Source: Sphingopyxis sp. UBA6723 (lineage in GTDB: Bacteria; Pseudomonadota; Alphaproteobacteria; Sphingomonadales; Sphingomonadaceae). Taken from it: 64,000 bases of DNA. The stretch is taken from positions 554,853 through 618,852 of the forward strand of contig NZ_DKIH01000013.1 in the NCBI RefSeq assembly GCF_002454115.1, given 5' to 3'. Numbering within the stretch: position 1 is the first letter of the stretch; every line of letters starts with the position of its first letter. Of the stretch, positions 16,606-25,363 are shown one piece after another. Under the pieces are notes generated by a model. That model was not told where the DNA came from and ran no database searches. It worked only from the letters and a program-made list of their open reading frames with translations. The translations under genes were made by a program, and so were the position numbers.

Positions 16606-18584
16606 CAATAAACCATTCCAAAGCCATAGAGGTTGAAGACGAGCGTCACCCACACCAGCACCAGTGCCGCGAGCGCCAGCAGCACGGCACCGAGCTTCAT
16701 CGTCCAGCGACGCTTGTCCTTGATCGTCAGCCACAGGTGCCAGCCCGCGGTTGCCAGCAGGCCGAAGCTTGCCACCGGGGTCAGGATGCGCAGCAGGTGG
16801 ATCAGCCAGTCGAGCGGACCGCCCAGGCTGCCGATGTCGGCCGAGAAGGCCGCAATGAGCCCAAGCCAACCGGCGAGCGCCGCCAGCACCAGCCACGCGA
16901 AGATGCGCGACAGCCGGTACGCGCGCCGCGACTTGCCTTCGAGCGCAAAATCGGCCTTGAAGCTGCGCCGGACGAGCGCGCGCACCGGCCACGCCAGCGC
17001 GGCGAGCAGCACGATGCCCAGCGCGGCGATCAGCGCCGGGTTGAGCCACGCCGCATTGACGCTCGCCGGGGCGGGTTCGAACACCATGAACGGCGAACCG
17101 GCATCGACGCTGAAGCGCACCACGCGGCCGTCCTTGACCTCGGCGGCCAGCCGCTCGCCGGTACCACGGTCACGCCACACGAAGGGTTCGACCTCCACCC
17201 AGTCGCGCGCTCCGGCGCCGAGCCCGTCGAGCGCCGGGAATGTGATCTTGCCATCTTCGGTGAGCGAGATGGTCGCCTGCCCCAACAGCCCGAGCAGGCT
17301 CAGGAAATTGGTGAACGACCCGCGGCTGCTGACATAATTGCCGACCATCATCTGCGCGTGCTCGGCGGCGGTCTTGGCGTCGACGGCTCCTCCCTTGTCC
17401 TCGCCGGGAAGATAACGATCGGCAAATTTGTGGAACAGCGCGCTGCGGATCGCGCCCGCGTCGCCCTGGGTTCCGGCGCTGTTCATCGACACATAAACGC
17501 CGATGTCATCCTCGGGGAACAGCCACAGATAGGAGTGGAACCAGACCGTGTCGCCGCCATGCGCGATCGCGCGCCGACCGTTGACCCATTGCTCGTAGAA
17601 ACCGAGCGCCATGCTGTTGAGCGGGCCGACACCGGGCGCCTTGAAATCATGCATCTGTTTCGCGGTTTCAGGCTTCAGCAGTCCAGCGCCGTCGTTCAGG
17701 TGCGCGATCATGAATTTCGCCATATCGGCACCGCTCGCCGACAGGCTGCCCGCAGGACCGGGAATGACGATCTCGAACGGTTTTGCCTTTTGCGTGATGT
17801 CGGGATAGCCTTTGGCCATATGCGGCGCGAGGCGCGCGGGCAGCGGCTGGCGGAACGTCGAGTGCGTCATGCCGAGGGGCTTGAAAATCCGGTTTTCGAT
17901 ATAGGTATCGAACGGCTCGCCGCTGACTCGTTCGACGATATAGCCAGCAAGCGCAGTGGCATAGTTGGAATAAGCCGGGGTGGTTCCCGGCGCAAAGACG
18001 CGCGCTGGCAGCGCCAGCGGCATCTGTTCTTTTAGCGTCATCACCGCCTTCGGATCGCTGCTAATCAGGTGACGCACCGACTCCTCGAATCCAGCGGTAT
18101 GCGTCATGATGTTGCGCATCGTGACGGGCTTGCCCTCAAAGGGCGGAATCTTGAAATCGAGATAGGCGTTGACGTCCTTGTCGAGGTCGATCTTGCCCGC
18201 TTCGACCTGCTGCATCACCGCGGTCCACGTCAGCAGTTTCGACACCGAGCCGGGACGGAACATCGTGGTGTCAGGCAGCACCGGGGCGCGCTTGGCAACG
18301 TCGGCAAAGCCATAGCCTTTTTGCAGCACGACCTGATCGCCGCGGACGACGACGACAACCGCACCGGGGATCCGCGCGCGTTCAAGCGCATAAGGCAGAT
18401 AACCGTCCATCCACGCTTCAAGATCGGCGGCGTTGAGCGCGACGGGCGCTTTCTGCGCCTTCGGGGCAGGTGCCGCCACTGTCTCGACTTTCTTCGCCGT
18501 TGGCGCGGGCAGCGGCCCCTGCGCCGCCAGCGGCAGCGCGGCGAGCGCCGCCAGTCCTATCATCGCCTTGCGGATGAAACGCAT
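16605..18584 (-). CDS. Beta-lactamase-family serine hydrolase with C-terminal membrane domain
   Basis: A 659-residue protein. ATG 18584 has a strong GGGGAAAG upstream; the open frame reaches further but without a signal. A signal peptide (MIGLAALAALPLAAQG) precedes a penicillin-binding-protein-like domain with SxxK in GSVSKLLTW, Tyr motif YSN in PAYSNYATAL and HGG in IAHGGDTVW. After about residue 500 there are four to five hydrophobic helices, so the catalytic domain is tethered to the inner membrane and faces the periplasm. It is first in an operon with the dgcA-like gene. A D-amidase or peptidase role in D-peptide processing fits the context but is inferred. Confidence 0.88.
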   Translation of the reverse strand: MRFIRKAMIGLAALAALPLAAQGPLPAPTAKKVETVAAPAPKAQKAPVALNAADLEAWMDGYLPYALERARIPGAVVVVVRGDQVVLQKGYGFADVAKRAPVLPDTTMFRPGSVSKLLTWTAVMQQVEAGKIDLDKDVNAYLDFKIPPFEGKPVTMRNIMTHTAGFEESVRHLISSDPKAVMTLKEQMPLALPARVFAPGTTPAYSNYATALAGYIVERVSGEPFDTYIENRIFKPLGMTHSTFRQPLPARLAPHMAKGYPDITQKAKPFEIVIPGPAGSLSASGADMAKFMIAHLNDGAGLLKPETAKQMHDFKAPGVGPLNSMALGFYEQWVNGRRAIAHGGDTVWFHSYLWLFPEDDIGVYVSMNSAGTQGDAGAIRSALFHKFADRYLPGEDKGGAVDAKTAAEHAQMMVGNYVSSRGSFTNFLSLLGLLGQATISLTEDGKITFPALDGLGAGARDWVEVEPFVWRDRGTGERLAAEVKDGRVVRFSVDAGSPFMVFEPAPASVNAAWLNPALIAALGIVLLAALAWPVRALVRRSFKADFALEGKSRRAYRLSRIFAWLVLAALAGWLGLIAAFSADIGSLGGPLDWLIHLLRILTPVASFGLLATAGWHLWLTIKDKRRWTMKLGAVLLALAALVLVWVTLVFNLYGFGMVY

Positions 18585-18677
18585 CACTTTCCCCTTTTGT
18601 CCGGCACGCCCTGTCTGACCTTGCAGCAAGCCGCGCGACCCCTTACCAAGGGTCAACAACTGTTAACCCGATAGGGA

Positions 18678-18713
18678 CATAATGATCCTGATTAGAAAAT
18701 TGTCAAATATGGA
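18678..18713. promoter_or_regulatory. Divergent promoter region with second copy of the operator-like element
   Basis: On the minus strand TTGACA (18701-18706) is followed 16 nt later by CATTAT, reading toward the serine hydrolase-dgcA operon. Bases 18686-18706 repeat the 15556-15576 element with three differences. The element ends 7 nt before the ATG at 18714 of the XRE-cupin gene. A bound protein there would cover the -35 of one operon and the translation or transcription start of its own gene. Confidence 0.6.
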
Positions 18714-19349
18714 ATGGAAATTTTGATGGCGGCTCGTGTGGCCCCACCCACGCTCGGCACCGTAATGAAGAGCATTCGCTCGCGAAACGGCTGGACGCTC
18801 AAGGAGATGAGCGCCAAATCGGGCATCCCGGTTTCGACCTTGTCAAAGGTCGAACATGACCGGCTGACGCTGAGTTATGACAAATTGCAACAGCTTAGCC
18901 AGCGACTCAGCATCCGCATGGCGGACCTGTTCGCGGAGGAGGAGAGCGATAGCGCTCCGCGTGTCACCGGTCGCCGCAGCGTCGGAACGATCGAACAGGC
19001 GGTGCGCGTCACCACCGACAATTACGATTATCATTACCTTTGCACCGACCTGCGCCAGAAACGGATGATCCCGATCATCACCCGCATCCGCGCCCACAGC
19101 GCACGCGAATTTGGCGAGCTCGTCCGCCATCAGGGCGAGGAATTCATCTATGTGCTGGAGGGCGAGATCGAGATTCACACGGAATTCTATGACCCCGTGG
19201 CGCTGAAGACAGGTCAGGGCATCTATCTCGATTCGTCGATGGGCCACGCTTATGTGGTTGCCGAGGGCTTTGACGAGGCGCTGGTGCTGGGCGTCTGTTC
19301 GAGCGCCGACGAAGGGTTGATGGATTCGCTGATGAGCCTGCACGGCTGA
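18714..19349 (+). CDS. XRE-family transcriptional regulator with cupin sensor domain
   Basis: A 211-residue one-component regulator. An N-terminal helix-turn-helix (about 15-70) contains WTLKEMSAKSGIPVSTLSKV. A C-terminal cupin barrel (about 120-195) contains RHQGEEFIYVLEGEIEIH and DSSMGHAYV. Such regulators bind a small ligand or metal in the cupin and often control amino-acid or D-amino-acid catabolism. ATG 18714 opens the frame; ATG 18726 is an equally possible start. It is transcribed divergently from the serine hydrolase-dgcA operon, with the deacylase gene 19 nt downstream, and the operator-like element lies at its 5' end, suggesting autoregulation. Confidence 0.88.
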   Translation: MEILMAARVAPPTLGTVMKSIRSRNGWTLKEMSAKSGIPVSTLSKVEHDRLTLSYDKLQQLSQRLSIRMADLFAEEESDSAPRVTGRRSVGTIEQAVRVTTDNYDYHYLCTDLRQKRMIPIITRIRAHSAREFGELVRHQGEEFIYVLEGEIEIHTEFYDPVALKTGQGIYLDSSMGHAYVVAEGFDEALVLGVCSSADEGLMDSLMSLHG

Positions 19350-19368
19350 TTGCATTCGGAGAAAATTG

Positions 19369-21066
19369 ATGGCCTGTTCGCGGCCCTTTATCCCATCCGC
19401 CTTGCTGCTGTGCAGTTCGATGCTGCTGTCGGCGTCAGTTGCCGCGCAGGCGCCCGCCTATGACCTGATCATTCGCGGCGGCACGCTTTACGACGGGTCG
19501 GGCCAGCTCCCCGTCGTCGGCGATGTCGCGATCAAGGACGACCGGATCGTCGCGGTGGGCATAGTGGCGGGAACCGCAAAAAGCGAGGTGCAGGCCAAGG
19601 GCATGGCGGTGGCGCCTGGCTTTATCAACATGCTGAGCTGGGCAACCGAATCGCTGATCGTCGATCCCAAAAGCCAGAGCGACATCCGGCAGGGGGTCAC
19701 GCTGGAGGTGATGGGCGAAGGCTGGTCGATGGGACCGCTCAGCCCCGAAATGAAGCGCCAGGAAACCGAGCGGCAGGGCGACCTTAAATTCCCGATCGAA
19801 TGGACCAGCCTCGGTGACTATCTCAGCTATCTGGAAAAACGCGGCGTTTCGACCAATGTCGCGAGCTTCGTCGGCGCCGCGACGGTGCGCGTCCACGAAC
19901 TCGGCGAAGGTGACGTCGATCCCACCCCGGCGCAGCTCGACAAGATGCGCGCGCTGGTGCGGGAAGCGATGAACGACGGCGCGATGGGGGTCGGCAGCTC
20001 GCTGATCTACGCGCCCGGCTCCTACGCCGAAACCGATGAACTCGTCGCGCTGACCAGCGAAGCCGCGAAATGCGGCGGCATGTACATCAGCCATATGCGC
20101 TCCGAAGGCGATCGCATCGAACAGGCGGTCGACGAACTGATCGACATTTCGCGGCGATCGGGCGCGCCCGCCGAAATCTATCATCTCAAGCTGGCAGGGC
20201 GCAGCAACTGGGACAAGCTCGATACCATCGTGAAAAAGATCGAGGATGCGCGCGCCGAAGGGCTCCGGATCACCACCGATATGTACACCTACACCGCTGG
20301 CGCGACCGGGCTCGACGCCGCGATGCCGACATGGGTTCAGGCGGGCGGACTGGAGGCATGGATCGAACGGCTGAAAGATCCTGCCACCCGCGCGCGCGTC
20401 GCCGCCGAAATGAAACAGCCCGGCAGCGACTGGGAGAATCTCTACTATGGCGCAGGCGCCGACAAGATGATCCTCTCGGGCTTCAAGAACGAGAAGCTCA
20501 AACCGCTCACCGGCAAGACGCTGGCCGAGGTCGCGGCGATGCGCGGCAAATCGGCCGAAGAAACCGCGATGGACCTGGTGGTCGAGGACGGATCGCGCGT
20601 CGGAACCGTCTATTTCCTGATGTCGGAGGACAATGTCCGCAAACAGATTCAGCTGCCGTGGATGAGCTTCGGATCCGATGCGTCGTCACAGGCGCCCGAG
20701 GGTCATTTCCTGAAATCGGGCGCGCACCCGCGCACCTACGGCAATTTCGCGCGCCTGCTCGGTCGCTATGTCCGCGATGAAAAACTGATCTCGCTGGAAC
20801 AGGCGGTGTACCGGCTGACCGCCCTCCCCGCCGCCAATCTGGGGATCAAGGATCGCGGCGCGCTCAAACCCGGCTATTATGCCGACGTCGTGGTGTTTGA
20901 TCCGGCGACCGTCGCCGACCTGTCGACGTTTGAGAAACCGCACCAGTATTCGATCGGTATGCGTGATGTGTTCGTCAACGGCATCCCGGTGCTGCGCGGC
21001 GGCGAACATAGCGGGGCCACACCGGGGCGCGTGGTCCGCGGCCCCGGATGGAATCGTTGCCCTTAG
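19369..21066 (+). CDS. N-acyl-D-amino-acid deacylase homologue (amidohydrolase superfamily), exported
   Basis: A 565-residue D-aminoacylase-family amidohydrolase. ATG 19369 has GGAG 7 nt upstream. A signal peptide (LLLCSSMLLSASVAAQA) directs export. The beta-metal side is visible: His in MYISHMRSEG, His in EIYHLKLAG and Asp in SFGSDASSQ. The usual first motif HxH after the first strand reads APGFINMLSWATE, and the Cys ligand of classical D-aminoacylases appears as Glu in VMGEGWSMG. This looks like a distinct subfamily rather than a decayed copy, since the rest is intact. It is co-transcribed with the XRE-cupin gene. Release of D-amino acids from N-acyl or peptide forms is the likely task. Confidence 0.85.
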   Translation: MACSRPFIPSALLLCSSMLLSASVAAQAPAYDLIIRGGTLYDGSGQLPVVGDVAIKDDRIVAVGIVAGTAKSEVQAKGMAVAPGFINMLSWATESLIVDPKSQSDIRQGVTLEVMGEGWSMGPLSPEMKRQETERQGDLKFPIEWTSLGDYLSYLEKRGVSTNVASFVGAATVRVHELGEGDVDPTPAQLDKMRALVREAMNDGAMGVGSSLIYAPGSYAETDELVALTSEAAKCGGMYISHMRSEGDRIEQAVDELIDISRRSGAPAEIYHLKLAGRSNWDKLDTIVKKIEDARAEGLRITTDMYTYTAGATGLDAAMPTWVQAGGLEAWIERLKDPATRARVAAEMKQPGSDWENLYYGAGADKMILSGFKNEKLKPLTGKTLAEVAAMRGKSAEETAMDLVVEDGSRVGTVYFLMSEDNVRKQIQLPWMSFGSDASSQAPEGHFLKSGAHPRTYGNFARLLGRYVRDEKLISLEQAVYRLTALPAANLGIKDRGALKPGYYADVVVFDPATVADLSTFEKPHQYSIGMRDVFVNGIPVLRGGEHSGATPGRVVRGPGWNRCP

Positions 21067-21191
21067 CGATCTTGCTTAAACGCCTGATTTGGCATCGCTT
21101 TGCCCGCACTAGTACATCATCGGCGTTTTTCTGCGGGAAAAACCTGCTGACGCGGACTTAAAGCCGCAGTGCGCAGCCCGTTAATTGTCGC

Positions 21192-22331
21192 ATGACCACC
21201 AAAGCAACACCATCGAACGAGCCGGTAGGACGGCTCCTGGATTGGCTGGGGCTCCGCAGCGCGCGAAGCTCCCCTCCGACCGGACGGCACGCGCCGCCCG
21301 ATGGTGGCGGCGGCGCTCGCGATCTTGCCCAACTCGCCCGGCATCAGCTGATCGGCACGATCATGGCGTTTCTGGTCGATAATGACCTTGATGTGTCACC
21401 GGCGAATTTGTTGCTGGCACATGCCGCCTTCTCGGGCATGAACCCGCATCTGGCGCGCCAGATTACGTCGCGGTCGCAATCGCCCGATGGGATCACCCAG
21501 CAATGGCTGAACGAACTCGGCGAGCACAACAGTGCTCCCGCCGACCATGCCGATCTCGACCGCCTGATGACGCGGCTCGAAACCAACCTCGAATCCTTCC
21601 ACACCCATGCCAAGGAAGCGCGGACGGTCACGAGCGACTATGGCTCCGAACTCGAACAGCATGTCGATGATCTGGAACAGCTGCAGAAAACCGGCCGCAT
21701 CGTCTCCAGCCTCGCCGATCTTGCCAAGGTGATGCTCGAACGTACGCGCAAGGCCGAGGATCATATGCGCAAAAGCGAGGACGAAGCGAAATCGCTGCGC
21801 CGCAGCCTCGAACGCGCCAAACGCGATGCCGAACTCGATTTCCTGACCGGCCTGCCCAACCGCCGCGCTTTCGAAATCCTGCTCGATCGCCACTACAAGG
21901 AAGCACGCGCCGCGTGCGAGCCGCTGAGCGTTGCCTTTTGCGACATCGACGAATTCAAGAAGGTCAACGACATCCACGGCCATGAGGCTGGCGATCGGGT
22001 GATCAAGGCGATCGCCGACACGCTGTCGCGAATTTCGGACGACCGCTGCCATGTTGCGCGCCACGGCGGTGAGGAATTTGTCATGCTGTTCCGCGGCCTG
22101 ACCCCCACGCAAGCCGCCGAGCGGCTGGACGAAGCCCGCGAACAGCTCGCCGAACGCAGGCTGATCAATCGCAAGACGGACGAACCGTTCGGACAGATCA
22201 CCTTTTCCGGCGGCGTCGCTGACGTCTTTGGTTATGGCGAAACGCGCGGGGCACTCAAGGCCGCTGACGATGCGCTGTACAAAGCGAAAGCGGGCGGTCG
22301 TAATCGCATCGAGCTCGCTGACCCCAGCTGA
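21192..22331 (+). CDS. Diguanylate cyclase (GGDEF domain) with uncharacterised N-terminal region
   Basis: A 379-residue protein. Residues 1-130 match nothing I recognise. A Glu/Arg/Lys-rich coiled coil covers about 130-215. A GGDEF domain (about 215-375) starts at DFLTGLPNRRAF, has CDIDEFKKVND and the active-site loop GGEEF. It should make cyclic di-GMP from two GTP. The position of the inhibitory RxxD site before the active loop reads DDRC, so product inhibition is probably absent. No membrane segment, so cytosolic. The 125-bp gap before it contains a small GTTTTTC/GAAAAAC hairpin at 21125-21143. Confidence 0.92.
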   Translation: MTTKATPSNEPVGRLLDWLGLRSARSSPPTGRHAPPDGGGGARDLAQLARHQLIGTIMAFLVDNDLDVSPANLLLAHAAFSGMNPHLARQITSRSQSPDGITQQWLNELGEHNSAPADHADLDRLMTRLETNLESFHTHAKEARTVTSDYGSELEQHVDDLEQLQKTGRIVSSLADLAKVMLERTRKAEDHMRKSEDEAKSLRRSLERAKRDAELDFLTGLPNRRAFEILLDRHYKEARAACEPLSVAFCDIDEFKKVNDIHGHEAGDRVIKAIADTLSRISDDRCHVARHGGEEFVMLFRGLTPTQAAERLDEAREQLAERRLINRKTDEPFGQITFSGGVADVFGYGETRGALKAADDALYKAKAGGRNRIELADPS

Positions 22332-22410
22332 ACCGAGCTTCCCGCCAGGGGACGTGACGCAGCGAACCAGCGCCCCGCAAAGTGCGCCGGTTCGCGGCAC
22401 ACAGGCCCGA

Positions 22411-23322
22411 TCAGCGGCTCCAGCGCGCGAAAATTGCCGTGGGAAGCAGCAATCCCCGGGTCTCTTCGCGCACCGCCAGCTCGCCGCATTCAACCTGACC
22501 GGGCAGGTCAGCAAACAGCTGCGCCAGCAACTCTCCGATCGCCAGCGCCGACATACGCACCGCATAGACGGTGAGGAATAGCGCGCGGCTGTCGGCATCG
22601 AGCAACCGGCGGCAATCGGTCAGCAGCGGCGCCAGCCCCTCCTCCAGCTGCCAGCGTTCACCGCCGGGACCGCGCCCGAATTTGGGCGGGTCGAGCAGGA
22701 TCGCGTCATAGCGTTTCTCGCGCCGCACTTCGCGCGCGGTGAATTTGCCGGCGTCGTCGAGGATCCAGCGTAGCGGCCTGTCGGCCATCCCCGCCAGCGC
22801 CGCATTTTCGCGCGCCTGTCCCACCGATTTCTTCGACGCATCAACGTGGGTCACGGTCGCCCCAGCAGCGGCGAGCGCCTGACTCCCGACGCCGGTATAG
22901 CCGAACAGGTTCAGGAACGCCGGATCGGGCTTGTCGGCGACCTGCGCGCGCAGCCAATCCCATACCGGGGCCATGTCAGGGAAAAAACCCAAATGGCGAA
23001 AGGGGGTGCATTGCGCGGTGAAGCGCGTCTCGCGCCATGCCAGCGGCCAACCTTCGGCTGGAACGGGCTTGTTATAGTACCAGCGTCCGCCGCCATCATC
23101 GTCCGACGCCGGGATGAATTCGCCGTCGGCGGCTTCCCATTCGCTGGTGGGCAGCGCGGGCGCCCACATCGCCTGCGGTTCGGGGCGAATGAAGCGGTAG
23201 CGGCCATAACGTTCGAGCTTGCGGCCATGGCCACTGTCAACCAGCCCATAATCGTCCCACGCCTCACCGACGAGGGTGACAAGCGGCAACAGCTCAGCCA
23301 CGCGCGGCTTCGGCCAGCACAT
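22411..23322 (-). CDS. Class I SAM-dependent methyltransferase (RlmI/rRNA-type)
   Basis: A 303-residue methyltransferase. The SAM-binding motif I is NLFGYTGVGSQALAAAGA (about 137-154), motif II VDASKKSVGQARENA, and the catalytic-site motif ILLDPPKFGRG (about 205-215), all as in the RlmI/RlmK-like family acting on 23S rRNA or similar substrates. An N-terminal beta-rich part (about 1-110) is present but has no obvious PUA domain. The ATG at 23322 lies 29 bp inside the end of thrC with AAGG upstream, so the genes are probably coupled. Exact substrate is unknown. Confidence 0.85.
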   Translation of the reverse strand: MCWPKPRVAELLPLVTLVGEAWDDYGLVDSGHGRKLERYGRYRFIRPEPQAMWAPALPTSEWEAADGEFIPASDDDGGGRWYYNKPVPAEGWPLAWRETRFTAQCTPFRHLGFFPDMAPVWDWLRAQVADKPDPAFLNLFGYTGVGSQALAAAGATVTHVDASKKSVGQARENAALAGMADRPLRWILDDAGKFTAREVRREKRYDAILLDPPKFGRGPGGERWQLEEGLAPLLTDCRRLLDADSRALFLTVYAVRMSALAIGELLAQLFADLPGQVECGELAVREETRGLLLPTAIFARWSR

Positions 23323-24691
23323 AGGCCTTCACGGCGTCATAGTCGCCCGGAAGGCGCTCGTAACGCTCTTCCCGCTCGAACAGATTGCCCATCCTTGGCG
23401 GCAAGGCGGGACGCACGCCGGTTGCACGCTCGACAGCGTCACGGAACTTCGCCGGATGCGCGGTCGCCAGCGTGACGACGGGAATATCGGAATCAATCTC
23501 CAGCGCGCGCGCCGCGGCCAGCCCGACGGCGCTGTGTGGATCGATAATCTGCCCGCCATGCTCCTGCGCCCAGCGCAGCGCGAGCGACATCGCGTCGCCG
23601 TCGATGCTGGCGCTCGAAAACAGCCCACGTGCGCTGGTCAGCATGTCGGCAGGGATGGTCATCGCGCGATGGCGGTCGAACTCGCCCATCATCGCGGTAA
23701 TAGCAGCACCGTCGCGGCCCGACAGGTCGAAGAGCAGGCGCTCGAAATTGCTGCTGACCTGAATGTCCATGCTGGGGGTCGCCGTCGCGGTGACGGTTCC
23801 CGCGCTATAGTCGCCTTTGGTGAGAGCACGGTGGAGGATGTCGTTGACGTTGGTGGCGACGACCAGTCGCGCGATCGGCAGTCCCATCTGCGCCGCGACA
23901 TAACCCGCAAACACGTCGCCGAAATTGCCCGTTGGCACAGAAAAAGCAACCGAACGGTCGGGACCACCGAGGCGGACGGCGGCGTAGAAATAATAGACAA
24001 CCTGCGCCATCAGCCGCGCCCAGTTGATGCTGTTTACCGCTGACAGGGTCAGCTGGCCGCGCGCTTCTTCGTCGCCGAACAACCGCTTCACCATCGCCTG
24101 CGCATCGTCGAAACTGCCGTCGATCGCGATGTTGTGCACATTCGGCGCCAGCACCGTTGTCATCTGGCGCCGCTGCACGTCGCTGACCCGGCCTTCGGGA
24201 TGCAGCATGAAAATCTGGATATGCTCGCGCCCCGCAACCGCCTCGATCGCCGCCGATCCGGTGTCGCCCGAGGTCGCTCCGACGATGGTGATATTCGTGT
24301 CGCCGCCGCTCAGGAATTTTTCGAACAGCTGGCCCAGCAATTGCAGCGCAACGTCCTTGAACGCCAGCGTCGGGCCGTGGAACAGTTCGAGCAGCCAGTG
24401 GCGGTGGTCCAGCTGGACGAGCGGGGTCACCGCGTCATGGCTGAAACTGCCATAGGCCGCGCGGCACAAATCTCGCAGCTCGTCCTCCGACAACACGCCT
24501 GCGACGAACGGACGCATGACGCGCACCGCGGTTTCGGCATAGCTGAGCCCCGCCAGCGCACGAATATCCTCAACCGCCATCTGCGGCCAGCGCGCGGGCA
24601 GATAGAGGCCGCCATCGCTGGCAAGCCCCGCGAGCGTGGCGGCACGAAAGTCGAGGGTCGGCGCAGTGCCGCGGGTGCTGATATAGTCCAT
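23294..24691 (-). CDS. thrC: Threonine synthase
   Basis: A 465-residue PLP enzyme that converts O-phospho-L-homoserine to L-threonine. The N-terminus MDYISTRGTAPTLDF is typical, and the PLP lysine lies in GPTLAFKDVALQ (about residue 112). GATSGDTGSAAIEA binds the phosphate, and VPTGNFGDVFAGYVA is a family hallmark. Length fits the long bacterial/fungal type. The gene follows SURF1 after 27 bp and is likely part of the tail of the cytochrome oxidase operon, a common order in sphingomonads. Confidence 0.96.
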   Translation of the reverse strand: MDYISTRGTAPTLDFRAATLAGLASDGGLYLPARWPQMAVEDIRALAGLSYAETAVRVMRPFVAGVLSEDELRDLCRAAYGSFSHDAVTPLVQLDHRHWLLELFHGPTLAFKDVALQLLGQLFEKFLSGGDTNITIVGATSGDTGSAAIEAVAGREHIQIFMLHPEGRVSDVQRRQMTTVLAPNVHNIAIDGSFDDAQAMVKRLFGDEEARGQLTLSAVNSINWARLMAQVVYYFYAAVRLGGPDRSVAFSVPTGNFGDVFAGYVAAQMGLPIARLVVATNVNDILHRALTKGDYSAGTVTATATPSMDIQVSSNFERLLFDLSGRDGAAITAMMGEFDRHRAMTIPADMLTSARGLFSSASIDGDAMSLALRWAQEHGGQIIDPHSAVGLAAARALEIDSDIPVVTLATAHPAKFRDAVERATGVRPALPPRMGNLFEREERYERLPGDYDAVKAYVLAEAARG

Positions 24692-24718
24692 GACGCCAAA
24701 GCGCCTAGCGGCGCGGGC

Positions 24719-25363
24719 TCAAGGCCGCAAGCGGCGACGGACGGCGAGGAAATAGATGAGCAACGCCGCGGCAGCGAAGAGGAACCATTGGACCGCATAG
24801 GCGAGATGATTATTTGGCGTATTGTCGGCCGACGGCACTGCACTTGGGCGCAACCCGGCGGCTGGCGTGTCGGCGATCAACATCGCCCGCGCGGGAGAGG
24901 CCTTGCCCGCGGCGCGCTCCATCACCGTCGGTTGGTCAGGGCCCGGAACGATCGTCCCCTGTACGATCCCGCCGGTCCATTTCGGCGGGGTGAAATCATC
25001 CGAAATACCGACGTCGACCAACACCCCAGGCCCTTCGGCGCCGGTGCGGCAATCGGCGATCATGCGAAAGCCAGCCTTGCCCTTCTGGTCCGTGCCGCTG
25101 CGCGGATCCCAGCGCACGGGTTCGAGGCACACCACGCTGCTTTTGCGGAACAGGAAGGCTTCGGCGACCGGCGGCAGTTCGGGGTATGTGACCAGCGACG
25201 ACATCGCCATGTTGCGCTGGTAGAGCACGACCAGCGCTTCCTTCTCGTTCTTGCGCTGGAGCTGCCACACCCCGAGGGCGACCATCACCAGCACCGCAAT
25301 GATCACAATGATCGTCGGGACCAGCGGCCAGCGTCGCGGCGGTGAGGCGACAGGATCAGTCAT
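24719..25363 (-). CDS. SURF1-family cytochrome c oxidase assembly protein
   Basis: A 214-residue protein with the SURF1 pattern: two transmembrane helices, at about 15-33 (IIVIIAVLVMVALGVWQLQRK) and 185-205, around a periplasmic domain. The C-terminal block NNHLAYAVQWFLFA is diagnostic. SURF1 helps insert heme a into subunit I. It overlaps the DUF983 gene by 8 nt and is followed by thrC, in the usual place at the end of the aa3 oxidase operon. Confidence 0.93.
   Translation of the reverse strand: MTDPVASPPRRWPLVPTIIVIIAVLVMVALGVWQLQRKNEKEALVVLYQRNMAMSSLVTYPELPPVAEAFLFRKSSVVCLEPVRWDPRSGTDQKGKAGFRMIADCRTGAEGPGVLVDVGISDDFTPPKWTGGIVQGTIVPGPDQPTVMERAAGKASPARAMLIADTPAAGLRPSAVPSADNTPNNHLAYAVQWFLFAAAALLIYFLAVRRRLRP

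Noticed and set aside
16606..17049. Upstream extension of the dgcA frame
   Set aside because: Overlaps the serine hydrolase gene in another frame and is not similar to enolase-superfamily N-termini.
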